This document shows positions 1 to 10,771 of a stretch of DNA of 64,000 nt, piece after piece. How positions within the stretch are numbered: the first letter of the stretch is position 1; each line of letters starts with the position of its first letter. The DNA lies in assembly GCF_901709675.1 (NCBI RefSeq), contig NC_051088.1, positions 1,860,664 to 1,924,663 of the forward strand, written 5' to 3'. Origin of the DNA: Syngnathus acus (lineage: Eukaryota > Chordata > Actinopteri > Syngnathiformes > Syngnathidae). The notes under the pieces were generated by a model. That model was not told where the DNA came from. It did not search any database and worked only from the letters and a program-made list of their open reading frames with translations. Made by a program: the position numbers and the translations under genes.

Positions 1-627
1 GACTACTTTTTACCGCGGCACCATTGAGAGCGTCCTCTCCAGCTGTATTGCTGTCTGGGGTGGCAGCTGCACTGACCACGACTTGAAGGCCCTGCAGCGC
101 ATAGTGAAAACGGCTAGTAAGACTATTGGTGCTTCTCTCCCCTCCTTGAAGGACATTTACACCTCCCATCTCACCCGCAAGGCGACCAAGATTGTGAGTG
201 ATGTGAGTCACCCCGCTCACTCTTTGTTTGAACTTCTGCCCTCTGGGAGGCGGTACAGGAGCCTGCGCTCCCGCACCACCAGACTTTCCAACAGCTTCGT
301 ACTCCAGGCTGTTAGGATCCTGAACTCGCTCCCCCTTTCAGCGTAGCGTCCTGTTCTTGCTGTCTGCTGTATGCACACTGGCTCGGTTTTGCCCCTCTTA
401 TTTAATGGGTTATTGGTCTGTTATTTGTTCATCGCTCATTTTATTTTATTTATTATTTGTTATTTATTATTTATGGTTTGTGCCTTCTTGTTTTTGGTTT
501 GTGTCGCCTACTTGTATGTCTCGTCACCGTGGGATGGAGGAAACGGAATTTCGGTTTCTTTGTGTGTCTTGACATATGAAGGGATTGACAATAAAGCTGA
601 CTTTGACTTTGACTTTGATATTAACTG
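1..627 (+). mobile_element. L2-type LINE, 3' end (5'-truncated by window edge)
   Basis: Bases 2-346 encode the C-terminal end of a non-LTR retrotransposon ORF2; the same protein end occurs in the L2-type copies at 17.8 kb and 42.1-44.1 kb, where the latter is attached to a reverse transcriptase. A stop at 344-346 is followed by a T-rich 3' UTR and the tail GACAATAAAGCTGAC(TTTGAC)n at about 590-622. The short repeated tail without poly(A) is typical of L2/CR1-group LINEs. Only the end of the element lies in the window, so completeness upstream cannot be judged. Confidence 0.85.
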
Positions 628-639
628 ATATCTTCATTC

Positions 640-744
640 TCACGTTCTGCAGGAGCCTGATAATTGAATCAGGTGTGTTTAACGAGGGAAACTTGGAAAA
701 CACGTAGGAATGCGGCCCCCGAGGACTGGAGTTTGACACCCCTG
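640..744. mobile_element. Half of a palindromic hAT-like MITE
   Basis: This stretch matches the right half of the complete 201-bp MITE at 54977-55177 and ends in the same terminal bases, ...GACACCCCTG. The left half is missing. It adjoins the L2 tail on one side and cuts into the BEL integrase reading frame on the other, so it probably inserted into the BEL element and lost its other end. Confidence 0.7.
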
Positions 745-1579
745 CTGTAGAGGTCTTTGAGGTCATGCTCTCCTGGTGGTGGCGAAACTGGATCAATCTT
801 CTGTGTTAGGAGCATTGAGGGTGACAGAACCGTGGGCATGTCTGGGTCTGAAGAGATGGGCACTAGAGGCCTAGCGTTCATGATGGCCATGACTTCGGAC
901 ATGAGCGTGACCAGGACCTCATGAGTCAGAAGTAGGGTTTTTGTCTTGAGCAGCAGGGCATCCAGTATTCTTCGGGCAACACCTATCATCCGCTCCCACA
1001 CTCCACCATGTGTGAGGAGTGGGGAGGGTTGAATGTCCATGTGCAGCTTTGATCTTGAAGATAGGCTTTCAGTTCAGGGTCATCAGAGTTTATTTTGCGC
1101 TCCTTGCATGCCCCGACGAAGTTCGTTCCTCTGTCAGAGCGGAAGAGGTCAACAGGGCCACGGACAGCTGTGAACCTTCTCAGTGCGTTTCCGAGCCTTG
1201 AAGATGACAAGGATTCCAGCACTTCAATGAGCACAGCTCTTGAAACTCGGCAGGTAAACATGACTGCCCAGCGCTTATTCTCTGCAATGCCACCTCGTGT
1301 TTGTCTTGCACTGATGATCCACAGGCCAAACACATCAACACCTACGTTTGTGAACGGAGGACCTGGATTGAGTCGTTCAGCAGGTACGTTTTTGTTCTTC
1401 CTCGTAGCTTGTTACAGGTCACACATTTGTGTATGACACTTGACACCAGCCTTTTGCCTCCAATCAGCCACAGCCCAGCAGAACGGACAGCTGTCAGATG
1501 CCTGCCCTGATGTGCAACCTGTTCATAGTAATGTCTCACCAGTAAGGTGGCTATGTGGTGCTTCTTGGGGACAATGATT
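745..1579 (-). pseudogene. BEL/Pao integrase, C-terminal part (left fragment of split BEL element)
   Basis: On the minus strand 986-1539 encodes a BEL/Pao integrase: a zinc-binding segment with HKCVTCNK near 1420, then the core with the SDRGTNFVGACKE motif near 1115 that holds the second catalytic Asp. Bases 745-1040 continue with the NARPL region and further C-terminal residues. A frame change lies near 1000-1040 and the 3' end is cut by a MITE at 744. The frame joins the integrase start at 6615-6700 once the Gypsy insertion is removed, so both pieces are one element. No LTR is visible. Confidence 0.85.
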
Positions 1580-1885
1580 TGTCACGTACCGGCGCCACCG
1601 GTGACAGGACCACGCCCCCCTATCAGCGGAATCGCCGCCACCTGCCACAGGCTCATGGGCAGCGCTATATCAACGCCGCCAGCGCAGACCCGAGTGTCCG
1701 TCTGTCCCATGAGATTGCTTCGCTCTCCGGTCCACGACAAACTGACGTCCTTGAAGAATCAAAGATACAGCAGAAGAGCTTGTTCGTCCCAGCCTGATTG
1801 CCGATCCAGCGCCAGCTCCAGCTACCCACGCCCGCAATAAAGTCTCTATCGCTACGCACTTGGCTGTACTGTCCAATCCCTTACA
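1580..1885 (+). repeat. Gypsy 5' LTR
   Basis: 306 bp, starting TGTCAC and ending TTACA. It contains a TATA-like stretch at 1666-1670 and an AATAAA at about 1836-1841. It differs from the 3' LTR at one base (T in CTGATTGCC here, C there). Confidence 0.95.
1666..1705 (+). promoter_or_regulatory. Inferred LTR promoter and self-primer sequence
   Basis: TATAT at 1666-1670 lies 30 bp before GTCCGTCTGT at 1696-1705. This decamer is the exact reverse complement of ACAGACGGAC just past the LTR (1888-1897). Tf1/sushi-group elements are known to prime reverse transcription by pairing the start of their own RNA with a site just inside the LTR. The spacing fits transcription starting near 1696. The start site itself is inferred. 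Confidence 0.6.
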
Positions 1886-1887
1886 GT

Positions 1888-1897
1888 ACAGACGGAC
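1888..1897 (+). promoter_or_regulatory. Putative self-priming primer-binding site
   Basis: ACAGACGGAC begins three bases after the 5' LTR and is complementary to 1696-1705 in the LTR. No TGG-type tRNA primer site is visible at the LTR boundary, which supports the self-primed mode known for Tf1/sushi elements. Confidence 0.55.
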
Positions 1898-1904
1898 CAA
1901 CACT

Positions 1905-3536
1905 ATGCAGCCAGCGAACGAAGAGACGGCATTCACCCGACTGGAGCGAGCCGAGACCGCCATTAGCAGCCTATCCGCCGACATCCGGAACCTGATCGAG
2001 GTGGACCTACGGCAACACCAACAGCAGCAGGAAATGGCCCAAGCCCTCCAGAGTTTGTCGGTGGCTGCGCCCCCGGCTGTCACGGCACCCCCGCCCCGCC
2101 CGTCGACCGAGGCCAGGAGGCTCGTGGACGTTCCGGAGCCCCGCCTCGGCAACATCGAAAAGTTCAGCGGAGATCCCAAATACGTGAGGGCGTTCGTGAC
2201 TAACTGCCGTATAATGTTTGATCTCCAGCCTGTCACGTTTGCATCGGAGGCTGCCAAAGTCGGGTTCGCCCTAACCCACCTCACGGACAAGGCGCGGCTG
2301 TGGGGGCTGGCCGAATACGAGAGGGGGGCCCCGGATTGTGACGCGTTCGACGCATTCGCAGAGGAGTTGCTCTGCCTGTTCGACCTGGGCTCTGCCGCCG
2401 AAGACGCCGCCGAGGAACTGGCGACGCTGCGTCAGGGTAGCCGATCGGTCGCAGATTACGCCCTCAAATTCCAGACCCTGGCCGGCAGCAGCGGGTGGAA
2501 CGAGCCGGCGCTCGTCAGCACGTTCCTCAACGGTCTCGCGGAGTACATGAAGGACGAGCTAGTTTCCCGCGATCGGCCGCGAACCCTGAAGGACGCGATG
2601 AACTTGGCGGCCCGAGTAGACCGGCGGATCCGGACGAGGCAGCACGATCGGGAGCGGAGGTCCCTGCGAAACCCGCCAACCGCACCACCCGCCGAGCCCA
2701 TGGATCTGGGAGGGGGGTCATCGAGTGACGGGGTGACCGTCAGGAGGCCGGGGCTCACGCGGCGTGGGGGAATCCGCGTGAGCTCGACCAGCACAGGCTC
2801 TCCCAGTCCCAGTACGCTCACGTTACAGGCACGTGTCCAGCTCGCGGCGGGCGACCGGAACGTGGCTGCCCTGGTGGATTCCGGGGCGGAGGGTAACCTC
2901 ATGGACAGTCGCCTGGCACGCCAGTGGGGGATTAACTTCCTGCCTCTGAACCCGCCCATTCCCGCACGCGCCATCGATGGCCGTCTGATCGGCGAGGTGG
3001 CCTTCGTGACAGAGCCAGTCAAGGTACTGCTCTCCGGCAATCACCACGAGACCATCCAGTTTTTTCTTCTTCCCCTCCCAGGACAGCAGCTCATCCTGGG
3101 GCACCCTTGGCTGCGGCAGCACAACCCGGTACTGGACTGGGAGGTGTGGGTGGTTCGGCAGTGGAACGAACGCTGCCATCGGACGTGCCTGAGGGAGGCC
3201 ACCAGCCCGCTCGGTGGAGCCCCGCCCAGGTACAGCCCCGACATCTCCACCGTACCGGCGGTTTATCACGAACTAAAAGAGGTTTTTAGTAAGGCCAGGG
3301 CCACCTCCCTTCCTCCCCACCGGTCTTACGATTGCGCCATCGACCTGCTGCCCGGCACCTTCCCCCCCAAGGGACGCGTCTACTCCCTGTCCGCTCCTGA
3401 GCGCCGGGCCATGGAGGAATACATCCGGGAGTCCCTGGCGGCCGGCATCATACGGCCGTCCTCATCACCTGCGGGAGCAGGGTTCTTCTTCGTGGAAAAG
3501 AAACGCTCCGCCCGTGCATCGACTACCGGGGAATAA
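1905..3536 (+). pseudogene. Gypsy gag, protease and start of reverse transcriptase (first frame)
   Basis: I take ATG 1905 (MQPANEE) as the start because the upstream in-frame ATG at 1860 lies in the LTR. Residues up to about 270 form a Gag of the sushi type (an LERAE coiled-coil-like start, then the LTDKARLWG and LASRVD-like core regions). The CCHC zinc knuckle usual after the PMDLG segment is absent. The aspartic protease motif LVDSGAEGN is at about 2871-2897. The RT N-terminus starts near 3255 and runs to FFFVEKK near 3505, after which the frame is lost and the ORF stops at 3536. The frameshift lies between 3500 and 3515. Confidence 0.9.
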
Positions 3537-5320
3537 ACGCGATAACCGTTAAGAACCGGTACCCCCTGCCTCTTCTGTCTTCCGCCTTCGAGTGCCTTCA
3601 GGGTGCCACCGTCTTCACTAAGCTGGATCTTCGCAACGCCTACCACCTGATCCGCATCCGGGAGGGAGACGAGTGGAAGACTGCCTTCAACACCCCTAGC
3701 GGCCACTACGAGTACTTGGTGGTTCCGTTTGGGCTCACCAATGCCCCAGCGGTTTTCCAGTCCTTAATAAACGACGTGCTACGAGACATGCTGGACAAAT
3801 TCGTGTTCGTTTATTTGGACGACATCCTCATCTTCTCCCGCTCGCTCCCTGAACACATCAAGCATGTTCGGACGGTGCTACGCCGCCTCCTGGAAAATTC
3901 GCTCTACGTGAAGGCAGAGAAGTGCGAGTTCCACGCCTCCTCTGTCAAGTTCCTCGGCTACGTGGTGCGCGAGGGATCAGTCGAGATGGACCCAGAGAAA
4001 GTGCAAGCGGTCACGTCATGGCCTATCCCCGAGACACGCAAGCGGCTGCAACAATTCCTGGGGTTCGCGAACTTCTATCGCCGTTTCATCCGTGGGTACA
4101 GCACGGTGGCCGCGCCCCTCACCGCCCTCACCAGCCCCGCCTCCCCGTACAAATGGACGGAACGGGCAGAACAGGCGTTTCAGGAGCTCAAGAGGAGGTT
4201 CACGTCCGCTCCCATCCTCCGAGTCCCCGATCCTGACCGGCAGTTTGTGGTCGAGGTGGACGCCTCGAACGTGGGTGTTGGGGCGGTGCTGTCCCAACGC
4301 AGCTGCCAGGTGGATCGCCTCCACCCGTGCGCCTTTTTCTCTCGCCGCTTGTCGGCCTCGGAACGGAACTATGACGTCGGCAACCGAGAGCTCCTCGCCA
4401 TCAAGTTGGCCTTGGAGGAGTGGCGACATTGGCTGGAGGGCGCCACCACGCCGTTCATCGTCTGGACCGACCACCGCAACCTGGAGTACCTGAGATCGGC
4501 CAAGAGGCTGAACGCGAGGCAAGCACGGTGGGCTCTGTTCTTTGACCGGTTTGAGTTCTCTCTTTCTTACAGGCCGGGTTCCCGCAACGCGAAGGCGGAT
4601 GCCCTGTCGCGTTTGTTTCCTGGCGGGGAGGAGGGACGGGGTCCGCCTCCCGCTATTCTCCCGAGCTCGGTGCGGGTGGCGGCGCTGTCATGGGAGATTG
4701 AGCGCCAAGTGGAAGCCGCATCACGCGATCAACCCGGTCCCAGCAACTGCCCGGAGGGTCGCCTGTTCGTCCCTGAGGGCCTGCGCTCGTCCGTGCTGCA
4801 ATGGGCACACGACTCACGCCTGGCCTGTCATCCCGGAGCTGCGCGCACGAGGTGCGTGGTGGCGCAGCGTTTCTGGTGGCCCACCTGGCAAGGGGACACC
4901 AGCGATTACGTCAGAGCCTGCTCAATATGCAACCGCTGTAAGACCTCTACTCGTCCTCCGGCCGGGCTACTCCAACCCTTGCCGGTTCCCCGGCGTCCCT
5001 GGTCTCACCTGTCCATCGACTTCGTCACGGGCCTTCCCCCCTCAGAGGGGAACACGGTGGTCCTCACGGTGGTGGACCGGTTCAGTAAAATGACGCACTT
5101 CATTCCTCTACCTAAGCTTCCGTCCGCGAAGCAGACTGCGGCCATCATGGTGCGGGAGGTGTTTCGTCACCACGGCCTCCCACAGGACATCGTGTCGGAC
5201 CGTGGCCCGCAGTTCGCGTCCACCTTCTGGGCGGAGTTCTGCCGACTCCTCGGCGCTACGGCCAGCCTCTCGTCGGGGTTTCACCCTCAGTCCAATGGTC
5301 AAGCGGAGCGGAGCGTCTGA
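3515..5320 (+). pseudogene. Gypsy reverse transcriptase, RNase H and integrase core (second frame)
   Basis: This frame resumes at CIDYRGIN (3515) and carries RT with the catalytic YLDD at 3812-3823, then RNase H ([16 protein letters not shown] near 4252, NRELLAIK near 4380, [10 protein letters not shown] near 4465). The integrase follows: an H-H-C-C zinc region around 4806-4930 ([11 protein letters not shown] ... CSICNRC), then DDE residues in SIDFVTG (about 5018), SDRGPQF (about 5196) and the NGQAE motif near 5294. The frame ends at 5320 just after that motif because a 5-bp tandem duplication around 5305-5315 shifts it. Confidence 0.92.
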
Positions 5321-6198
5321 ACCAGGAGCTGGGCAGGTCCCTCCGATGCATGGCCGCCGGGGACCAGCGTGGGTGGGTCCAACAGCTGCCTTGGGTGGAG
5401 TACGCCCACAATTCCCTCCCCAGCTCGGCTACGGGACTGTCGCCCTTCCACTGCGTCTTCGGGTACCAACCACCCTTGTTCGCCCACCAGGAACAGGACA
5501 CGGCGTGCCCGTCGGCCCAGGCTTGTGTCCGCCGTTGTCGTCGTGCCTGGGCGAGGGCCCGGACCGCTCTGCTCCGTTCTGTTTCAGGCTACGCCCGCCA
5601 GGCAAACAAGCGCCGGTCGCCAGCTCCGGAGTACAGAGTGGGCCAGCGGGTGTGGCTCTCGACGCAGGATTTGCCGCAGCGAACGGGATCCCGCAAGCTG
5701 GCGCCGCGCTTTGTTGGACCGTTCCCCATCCAGAAGGTGATCAGCCCGTCCGCCGTCCGTCTCCTCCTTCCGGAGTCCATGAAGGTACACCCCACGTTCC
5801 ACGTTTCCCGTGTGCGGCCCGTCTTTGAGAGCGCATTGGCGCCGGCGCCCGTGCCGCCGCCCCAGATCGTCGAAGGGGGCCCGGCTTACGCCGTCCGCTC
5901 CCTGCTCCGATCGCGGCGGCGCGGTCGTGGCTTCCAATACCTGGTGGATTGGGAGGGCTATAACGACACCCACCGCTCCTGGGTTCCGAGCCGCTGGATC
6001 CTTGACCGTTCGCTCATCACGGAGTTCCATCGCTGTCACCCGGACCAACCGGGCCCCCGGCGCGGGCGGCCGAGGACGGTCGAGGGGCCCAGGGGTAAGG
6101 GCCCGGGACGGCCTTGTCCGCCGGTGCCGGAGTCTTCTGCCCCCGCGTCCGCCGATCCTACGTCCGACGAGGAGTCGGACGTTTCGACGGAGTACTAA
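5311..6198 (+). pseudogene. Gypsy integrase C-terminus with GPY/F region and chromodomain (third frame)
   Basis: This frame continues the integrase after the frameshift ([12 protein letters not shown] onward). It has the YAHNS segment, the GPY/F region ([10 protein letters not shown] near 5702), the [12 protein letters not shown] segment near 5791, and a chromodomain at about 5880-6040 ([10 protein letters not shown] and [10 protein letters not shown]). Chromodomains of this class bind histone marks and steer integration. A proline-rich acidic tail ends at the TAA at 6196-6198. Confidence 0.9.
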
Positions 6199-6293
6199 CC
6201 CCCCCGCCTGGTCGTCCCCCCCGGACGGTTGCCTTCCTCTGCCTTCTGGTCTTTTTTGTTTTAGTGCTCTGGGGACGTCGGGAGCCGTCCCTT

Positions 6294-6306
6294 GTGGGGG
6301 GGGGGT
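6294..6306 (+). other. Gypsy polypurine tract
   Basis: A G-run (G10 followed by TTC) lies directly before the 3' LTR, where the plus-strand primer of an LTR retrotransposon is expected. Confidence 0.7.
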
Positions 6307-6308
6307 TC

Positions 6309-6614
6309 TGTCACGTACCGGCGCCACCGGTGACAGGACCACGCCCCCCTATCAGCGGAATCGCCGCCACCTGCCACAGGCTCATGGGCAGCGCTATATC
6401 AACGCCGCCAGCGCAGACCCGAGTGTCCGTCTGTCCCATGAGATTGCTTCGCTCTCCGGTCCACGACAAACTGACGTCCTTGAAGAATCAAAGATACAGC
6501 AGAAGAGCTTGTTCGTCCCAGCCTGATCGCCGATCCAGCGCCAGCTCCAGCTACCCACGCCCGCAATAAAGTCTCTATCGCTACGCACTTGGCTGTACTG
6601 TCCAATCCCTTACA
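6309..6614 (+). repeat. Gypsy 3' LTR
   Basis: 306 bp, identical to 1580-1885 except at one base, followed by the target duplication TGATT at 6615-6619. Confidence 0.95.
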
Positions 6615-7623
6615 TGATTGGGTGTTTCTCTTCCCAGGGTGAATCGGCTAATGGGATGCGTCCTCCAACTCTCAGAAGGCCATCGGCAGCCACGATGTGG
6701 TTCAGCTTTCTCAAAGGACTGGTTTTGAGGAGGACATCACTCCTGGAAAGACATTTAATCTCTTCTGCAAATGCATCACGTTGAGCATTTCTCATTAGCA
6801 CTAGTTTTGCCTGCGTCAGTGCATCAGTTTTGCTGTTTTGATTTTTCATGCATGTTTTTACCTTGTGTATGAGCTTGGCTATAGCCCGACTGAGTGTCTT
6901 CCAACTGGAGAAGCGTTCATATCGGTGAGACCCCAACTCACTTTCAGAGGCATTGGTGGCGAAAGCTGTACCCTGTTTTGGGCGTATATCTACATCTGGA
7001 TCAGTGTCCATAAGCTCAAATGTGTCTGGCTGTGAGCAGGTGTCTGTTGACAAGAAAGCTGGGCCCAGGAACCAGTTAGTGTCTTTCAATACAGCAGCTG
7101 GCACTGAGCGGGTACCACGATCCGCGGGGTTCTGTTCTGTGCTCACAAAGTGCCACTGATCAGGACTTGTGTACTTCCTAATACGGGCAACTCTGTTGGC
7201 TCCATATATGTAAAATCTTCTGCTTGCATTGTGGATATAGCCCAAGACTATCCTACTGTCTGTGTAGAATGAGATCTTGTGGATGTCTATGTCTAGTTCA
7301 TCTGTGATTAGGTCTGCCATTTCAGTGGCCAGGACAGCAGCACAAAGTTCCAGACGTGGAATCGTAAGTGGAGGGTGTGGGGCCAGCTTCGACTTGCCCA
7401 TGACAAAGCCAACGTGGGAGTTTCCCTCTGTGTCTGTTGCTTTGAGGTAGGCCACTGCTGATATAGCCATCATGGACGCGTCACAGAAGACGCAGAGTTT
7501 TCTGTGGCTTGTGGAGCACAGAGAGACGGGCACATAGTCTGTTGATCTGAAGATGTTCAAGCTCACACAGTGAGTCAGTCCACAGTCTCCACTGTTCTTC
7601 CTTTGGCGGTGGAAGAGGATCAT
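6615..7623 (-). pseudogene. BEL RNase H and integrase N-terminus
   Basis: An uninterrupted minus-strand frame of about 330 codons. It holds the BEL RNase H region (CVFCDASMMAISAVAYLKA near 7490, LELCAAVLATEMADLI near 7345, FYTDSRIVLGYI near 7265, AEQNPADRGTR near 7120) and then the start of integrase (LNHIVAADGLLRVGGR near 6680). The frame ends exactly at the Gypsy target site after EKHPIM and continues in the left fragment. Confidence 0.88.
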
Positions 7624-8330
7624 CCCATTCAGCTTGTACGGTGGAGAGCTCTCTGACTAAGGCCTTCCCTTGGATAGTTACAGGTGACACATATCCCAGG
7701 GGGTCGTACAGGCCATTGACAATAGATAAGATTCCCCTTCTGGTGAATGGCTTCTGTTCTCTGGATACGCGGAAGGTGAACGTGTCAGACTGTAGGTTCC
7801 AGGTAAGTCCTAGACTCCGCTGTAGTGGTAGGGGGTCTACACTTAGCTCCAAATCCACTAGGTTTTTGGCCCTCTCTTCAGGGGGAAAGGCATCCATCAC
7901 GGAACGGCTGTTGGATGCTATTTTGTGTAGTCTGATGCTTGAGTCTGCTAACATCTCCTTTGTTGTTTTCAGGACAGAGATGGCTTCGTCTTCAGTGGGA
8001 AATTCGCCCATCATCCACATAGAAATTCCTCATGATGAACTGTTTAGCTGCAGTGCCATGCTCTTTCTCTCCATGCAGGGCGACTTTTCTCAGTCCGTAG
8101 ATGGCTACTGCAGGTGAGGGAGAATTTCCAAAAACGTGCACGTTCATGCGATATTCAATGATTTGCTTGTTTGGGTCATTATCTTCGAACCACAAGAATC
8201 TCAGGAAGTCAAGATGTTCTTGCTGAACAATAAAGCAGTAGAACATCTGCTGTATATCCGCTGTCACAGCTATCAGCTCTTTGCAGAAGCAGGTGAGGAC
8301 TCCCAGTAGAGTATTGTTCATATCAGGCCC
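7481..8330 (-). pseudogene. BEL reverse transcriptase
   Basis: Two overlapping minus-strand frames. The first (8321-7992) has AVTADIQQMFY (palm motif A with its Asp) and the catalytic FYVDD near 8015. The second (8020-7481) carries the thumb and connection (LGLTWNLQSDTF, FTRRGILSIVNGLYDPLGYVSP). The region upstream of 8330 is scrambled by stops, so the RT N-terminal part is damaged. Confidence 0.88.
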
Positions 8331-8566
8331 TCGGTGAAGAACATCATTGAGGGAAAGACCCTCATGCTTGGCGCGAGAGGATTACACCACGCGGATCTGG
8401 TCTCTCTTCTGTGGGTGATACACACCGAAGATCGGTAAGTACCAGCGTTCTTGCTATGGTGTGAGCTTTTGAGCGGGTTCAGCTTGGTCTGCATCTAACA
8501 TCTTGCATGAATTTGAAGAATTGTTTCTTCATGTCTTGTTTCTTTTCCAGCATGCGGCGCAGGGAT

Positions 8567-9641
8567 CTAAAACGGTTCATGGCGTGTTGTATATTGTTGG
8601 GTAGGCGTGGCCTTGTTTGGCTTGAAAGGCAGAGGTGCTACCCAGCAATTTGCTTCATCCATGTGAACCTCTCTGTCCATTAAGTCAAGGAAAAGTTCAT
8701 TTTCAACAGACATGCTAAGCTTCTCATCATGCTGTGTTCTTTGAAACACAGTGGTGTTTAGGCTATCTACTTTGTTGTTGTAATTGGATGTAGAGACACT
8801 TGAGAAGCTGTGGGGAGGCTCAGGACCGTCAATCTTCTCCTTAACAAGTAGGCTGCTGGTGCATGGGCTGAGGATGGAGTGGCGCCCGCTCACCAGTACA
8901 CTGGTCCTGAAGACGCTGACGTCCGTTGTCTTATGAGCTCTTCCCAGGCACACGTCTTCGATGATCACCCATCCAAGATCAAGCCGCTGGGCAAACGGTG
9001 CGCTGTGAGGGCCATTACACTGTTCTTGTGCCTTGTATACCTGGATCAGATCCCGTCCTAGGAGAAGCAGGATAGATGCACTTGGGTCTACAGCTGGGAT
9101 TCTGTCCACCAGGTGCTCAAGATGAGGATGATGTCTGGCTACCTCGGGCGATGGAATTTCTGTCCTGTCGTCTGGCAGCATGTCACATTCAATCAAGGTA
9201 GGTAGTGGAAATTGTGTTTCCATCTAGCGACTCCACAATGAAGTTGTTGGCGCGTCGCCCTGAAGTCTCGTACACCCCTGAGCAGGTCTTTAGAGTGTAT
9301 GTTGATCCTTCATCTTTAATGTTGAAGTGTTCAAAGAACTCTGTTCTGCCCAGTGACTTGTTGCTTTGTTCATCGAGAACTACATGGGTTTTCAGCGCTC
9401 TGTCTCTTTGCCCTGCAGGATACACGAGCACAAGACAGATTTTGGAGCATGATTTAGTGTTAACATTACCACAGACCTTGGTGCATTTGGGATTCACTGA
9501 TGGGGCAGCCTCCACTTCCTGACGCTGCTCCCCACCATGGTCTGTGCCAGTCCGTTGGACTTCAGTTTTCCACGGGGCAGGCCCTGGGTGCATTGCTGAG
9601 GGGTGTTTGTCGCTGTTACACTCCTTGCACTGCACAGGCAT
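8567..9641 (-). pseudogene. BEL protease region and linker
   Basis: Minus-strand frames 9641-9189 and 9223-8567. The first contains cysteine-rich Gag-end sequence, then a retropepsin-like start (THVVLDEQSNKSLG, where most family members have the catalytic D-S/T-G-like segment). The second continues with IPAVDPSASILLLLGRDLI and FAQRLDLGWVI, typical of the Pao protease domain. The frames overlap by a shift near 9200. Confidence 0.8.
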
Positions 9642-10620
9642 GGCACAGTCTTTGGCCAGATGGTTGCATGACGCACAGCATTTGAGACATGTTTCTCTCC
9701 TTCAGATATGCCTTTCTCTCTTCCAGTGTTTTGTTTCTGAAGCCGTGGCACTTTCTTAGTGGATGTGGCTTGTTATGCAGAGAGCAGTGTTTGTCAGGAT
9801 TACCATCAGGTTCGGTTGCTGTGGTGCTGCCACTGGCGTTGCTGTCGGCTGAGACTTCAGTCTTTCTCACGGCAACTGAGGTTCTCACTGGGTTGCTGAC
9901 TAGGCTACTTTTTTCTGTCTTGGTTACGCCCCATGAGCCTGTTATGCTGGCGAAGCTGGGGTCGTTGCGTATTTTAGCTTGTTCACAGATGAAGTTTACG
10001 AAGACTGAGAATGGTGGGTATGGAATCCTGTGTTGCTCTTTGTAGCGTGATCCAAAAGTGATCCACTTTTCTTGTAGGGTGTGCGGGAGTTTCTGGACGA
10101 TTGGGCTGACTACACATGAAGTGAAGTCTGTCTTAGCTGCTTCAAGCTCCATGAGGATGTCTCCGAGTTCTCTAAGTTTGTGATTGTCTTTGACAGATAT
10201 TTTAGGGAAATCTTCAACTTTTCTCAGAAGAGCGTTTTCAATCATTTCTGGAGAGCCGTAAACGTCTTCCAGTCTCTGCTACAGCATCCTGACGCCAGAA
10301 GGTGGATTGTGGATGTGTATTGCTCTGATCCTTTGAGCTTCCTCAGAATACGATGGCCCGAGCCATTTGCATAGGAGATCGAGTTCCTCCCTAGCGGAGA
10401 GCCTTAAGTCATTAGTTGAGCTGAGAAAAGATGCTTTCCAGGCCCAATAGTTCGCTGGTCTGTCATCAAACTTCAGCAGGCCTGTACTCACCAGCTCGTG
10501 ACGCATCAGGTACTTCCCTAGGTCAGTTGTAGCCACTGCATTAGATGGGCTGGTGGTGCACATAGGGAATGAATGCATTTGATATGGCTGGAAAGGCTTG
10601 AATTCATTGCTGTTGTGGTT
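9616..10620 (-). pseudogene. BEL Gag
   Basis: Minus-strand frames 10578-10279 and 10245-9616, separated by a frame break near 10250-10280. The first has the region with WAWKASF and EELDLLCKWLG. The second continues it with LVSNPVRTS and a cysteine/histidine-rich knuckle-like end (HCSLHNKPHPLRKCHGF ... CVMQPSGQRLCHACAV). The N-terminus runs to about 10620 where a hAT insertion follows. Confidence 0.82.
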
Positions 10621-10771
10621 AATGTTATGGGGCAGTTCCCTGTAGCTCAGTGGTTCTTAACCTTTTTGGAGGTACCGAACCACATCAGTTTCATATGCGC
10701 ATTCACCGAACCCCTCTTTAGTGGGGGGGGGGGGGGGGGGGATGACATACAAACTCACACCAAATTACATA

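Larger units (their letters stand above)
1580..6614 (+). mobile_element. Chromodomain Ty3/Gypsy LTR retrotransposon (Tf1/sushi type), full length
   Basis: Two 306-bp direct repeats (1580-1885 and 6309-6614) begin TGTCACG, end CCTTACA and differ at one base by eye. A perfect 5-bp target duplication TGATT lies at 1575-1579 and 6615-6619. Between the LTRs are gag, protease, reverse transcriptase, RNase H, integrase, GPY/F region and chromodomain in chromovirus order. The coding region has two frameshifts (about 3500-3515 and about 5305-5315), so this copy cannot make a complete Pol. It sits inside a minus-strand BEL/Pao element. Confidence 0.95.
6620..10647 (-). mobile_element. BEL/Pao LTR retrotransposon, right fragment (degenerate, no LTRs)
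   Basis: Read on the minus strand, this stretch holds Gag, protease, reverse transcriptase, RNase H and the beginning of integrase in BEL/Pao order. It is interrupted by frameshifts and stops, and a hAT element truncates it at 10647 within Gag. It continues at 745-1579 across the Gypsy insertion. No LTR is present at either end, so the copy is old and truncated. Confidence 0.88.

Noticed and set aside
1670-2290. 206-codon minus-strand ORF across the Gypsy LTR and gag
   Set aside because: Antisense to gag in GC-rich sequence, with no recognisable domain.
4016-4522. Minus-strand ORF opposite Gypsy RNase H
   Set aside because: Antisense shadow, GC-rich codon pattern follows the real plus-strand frame.
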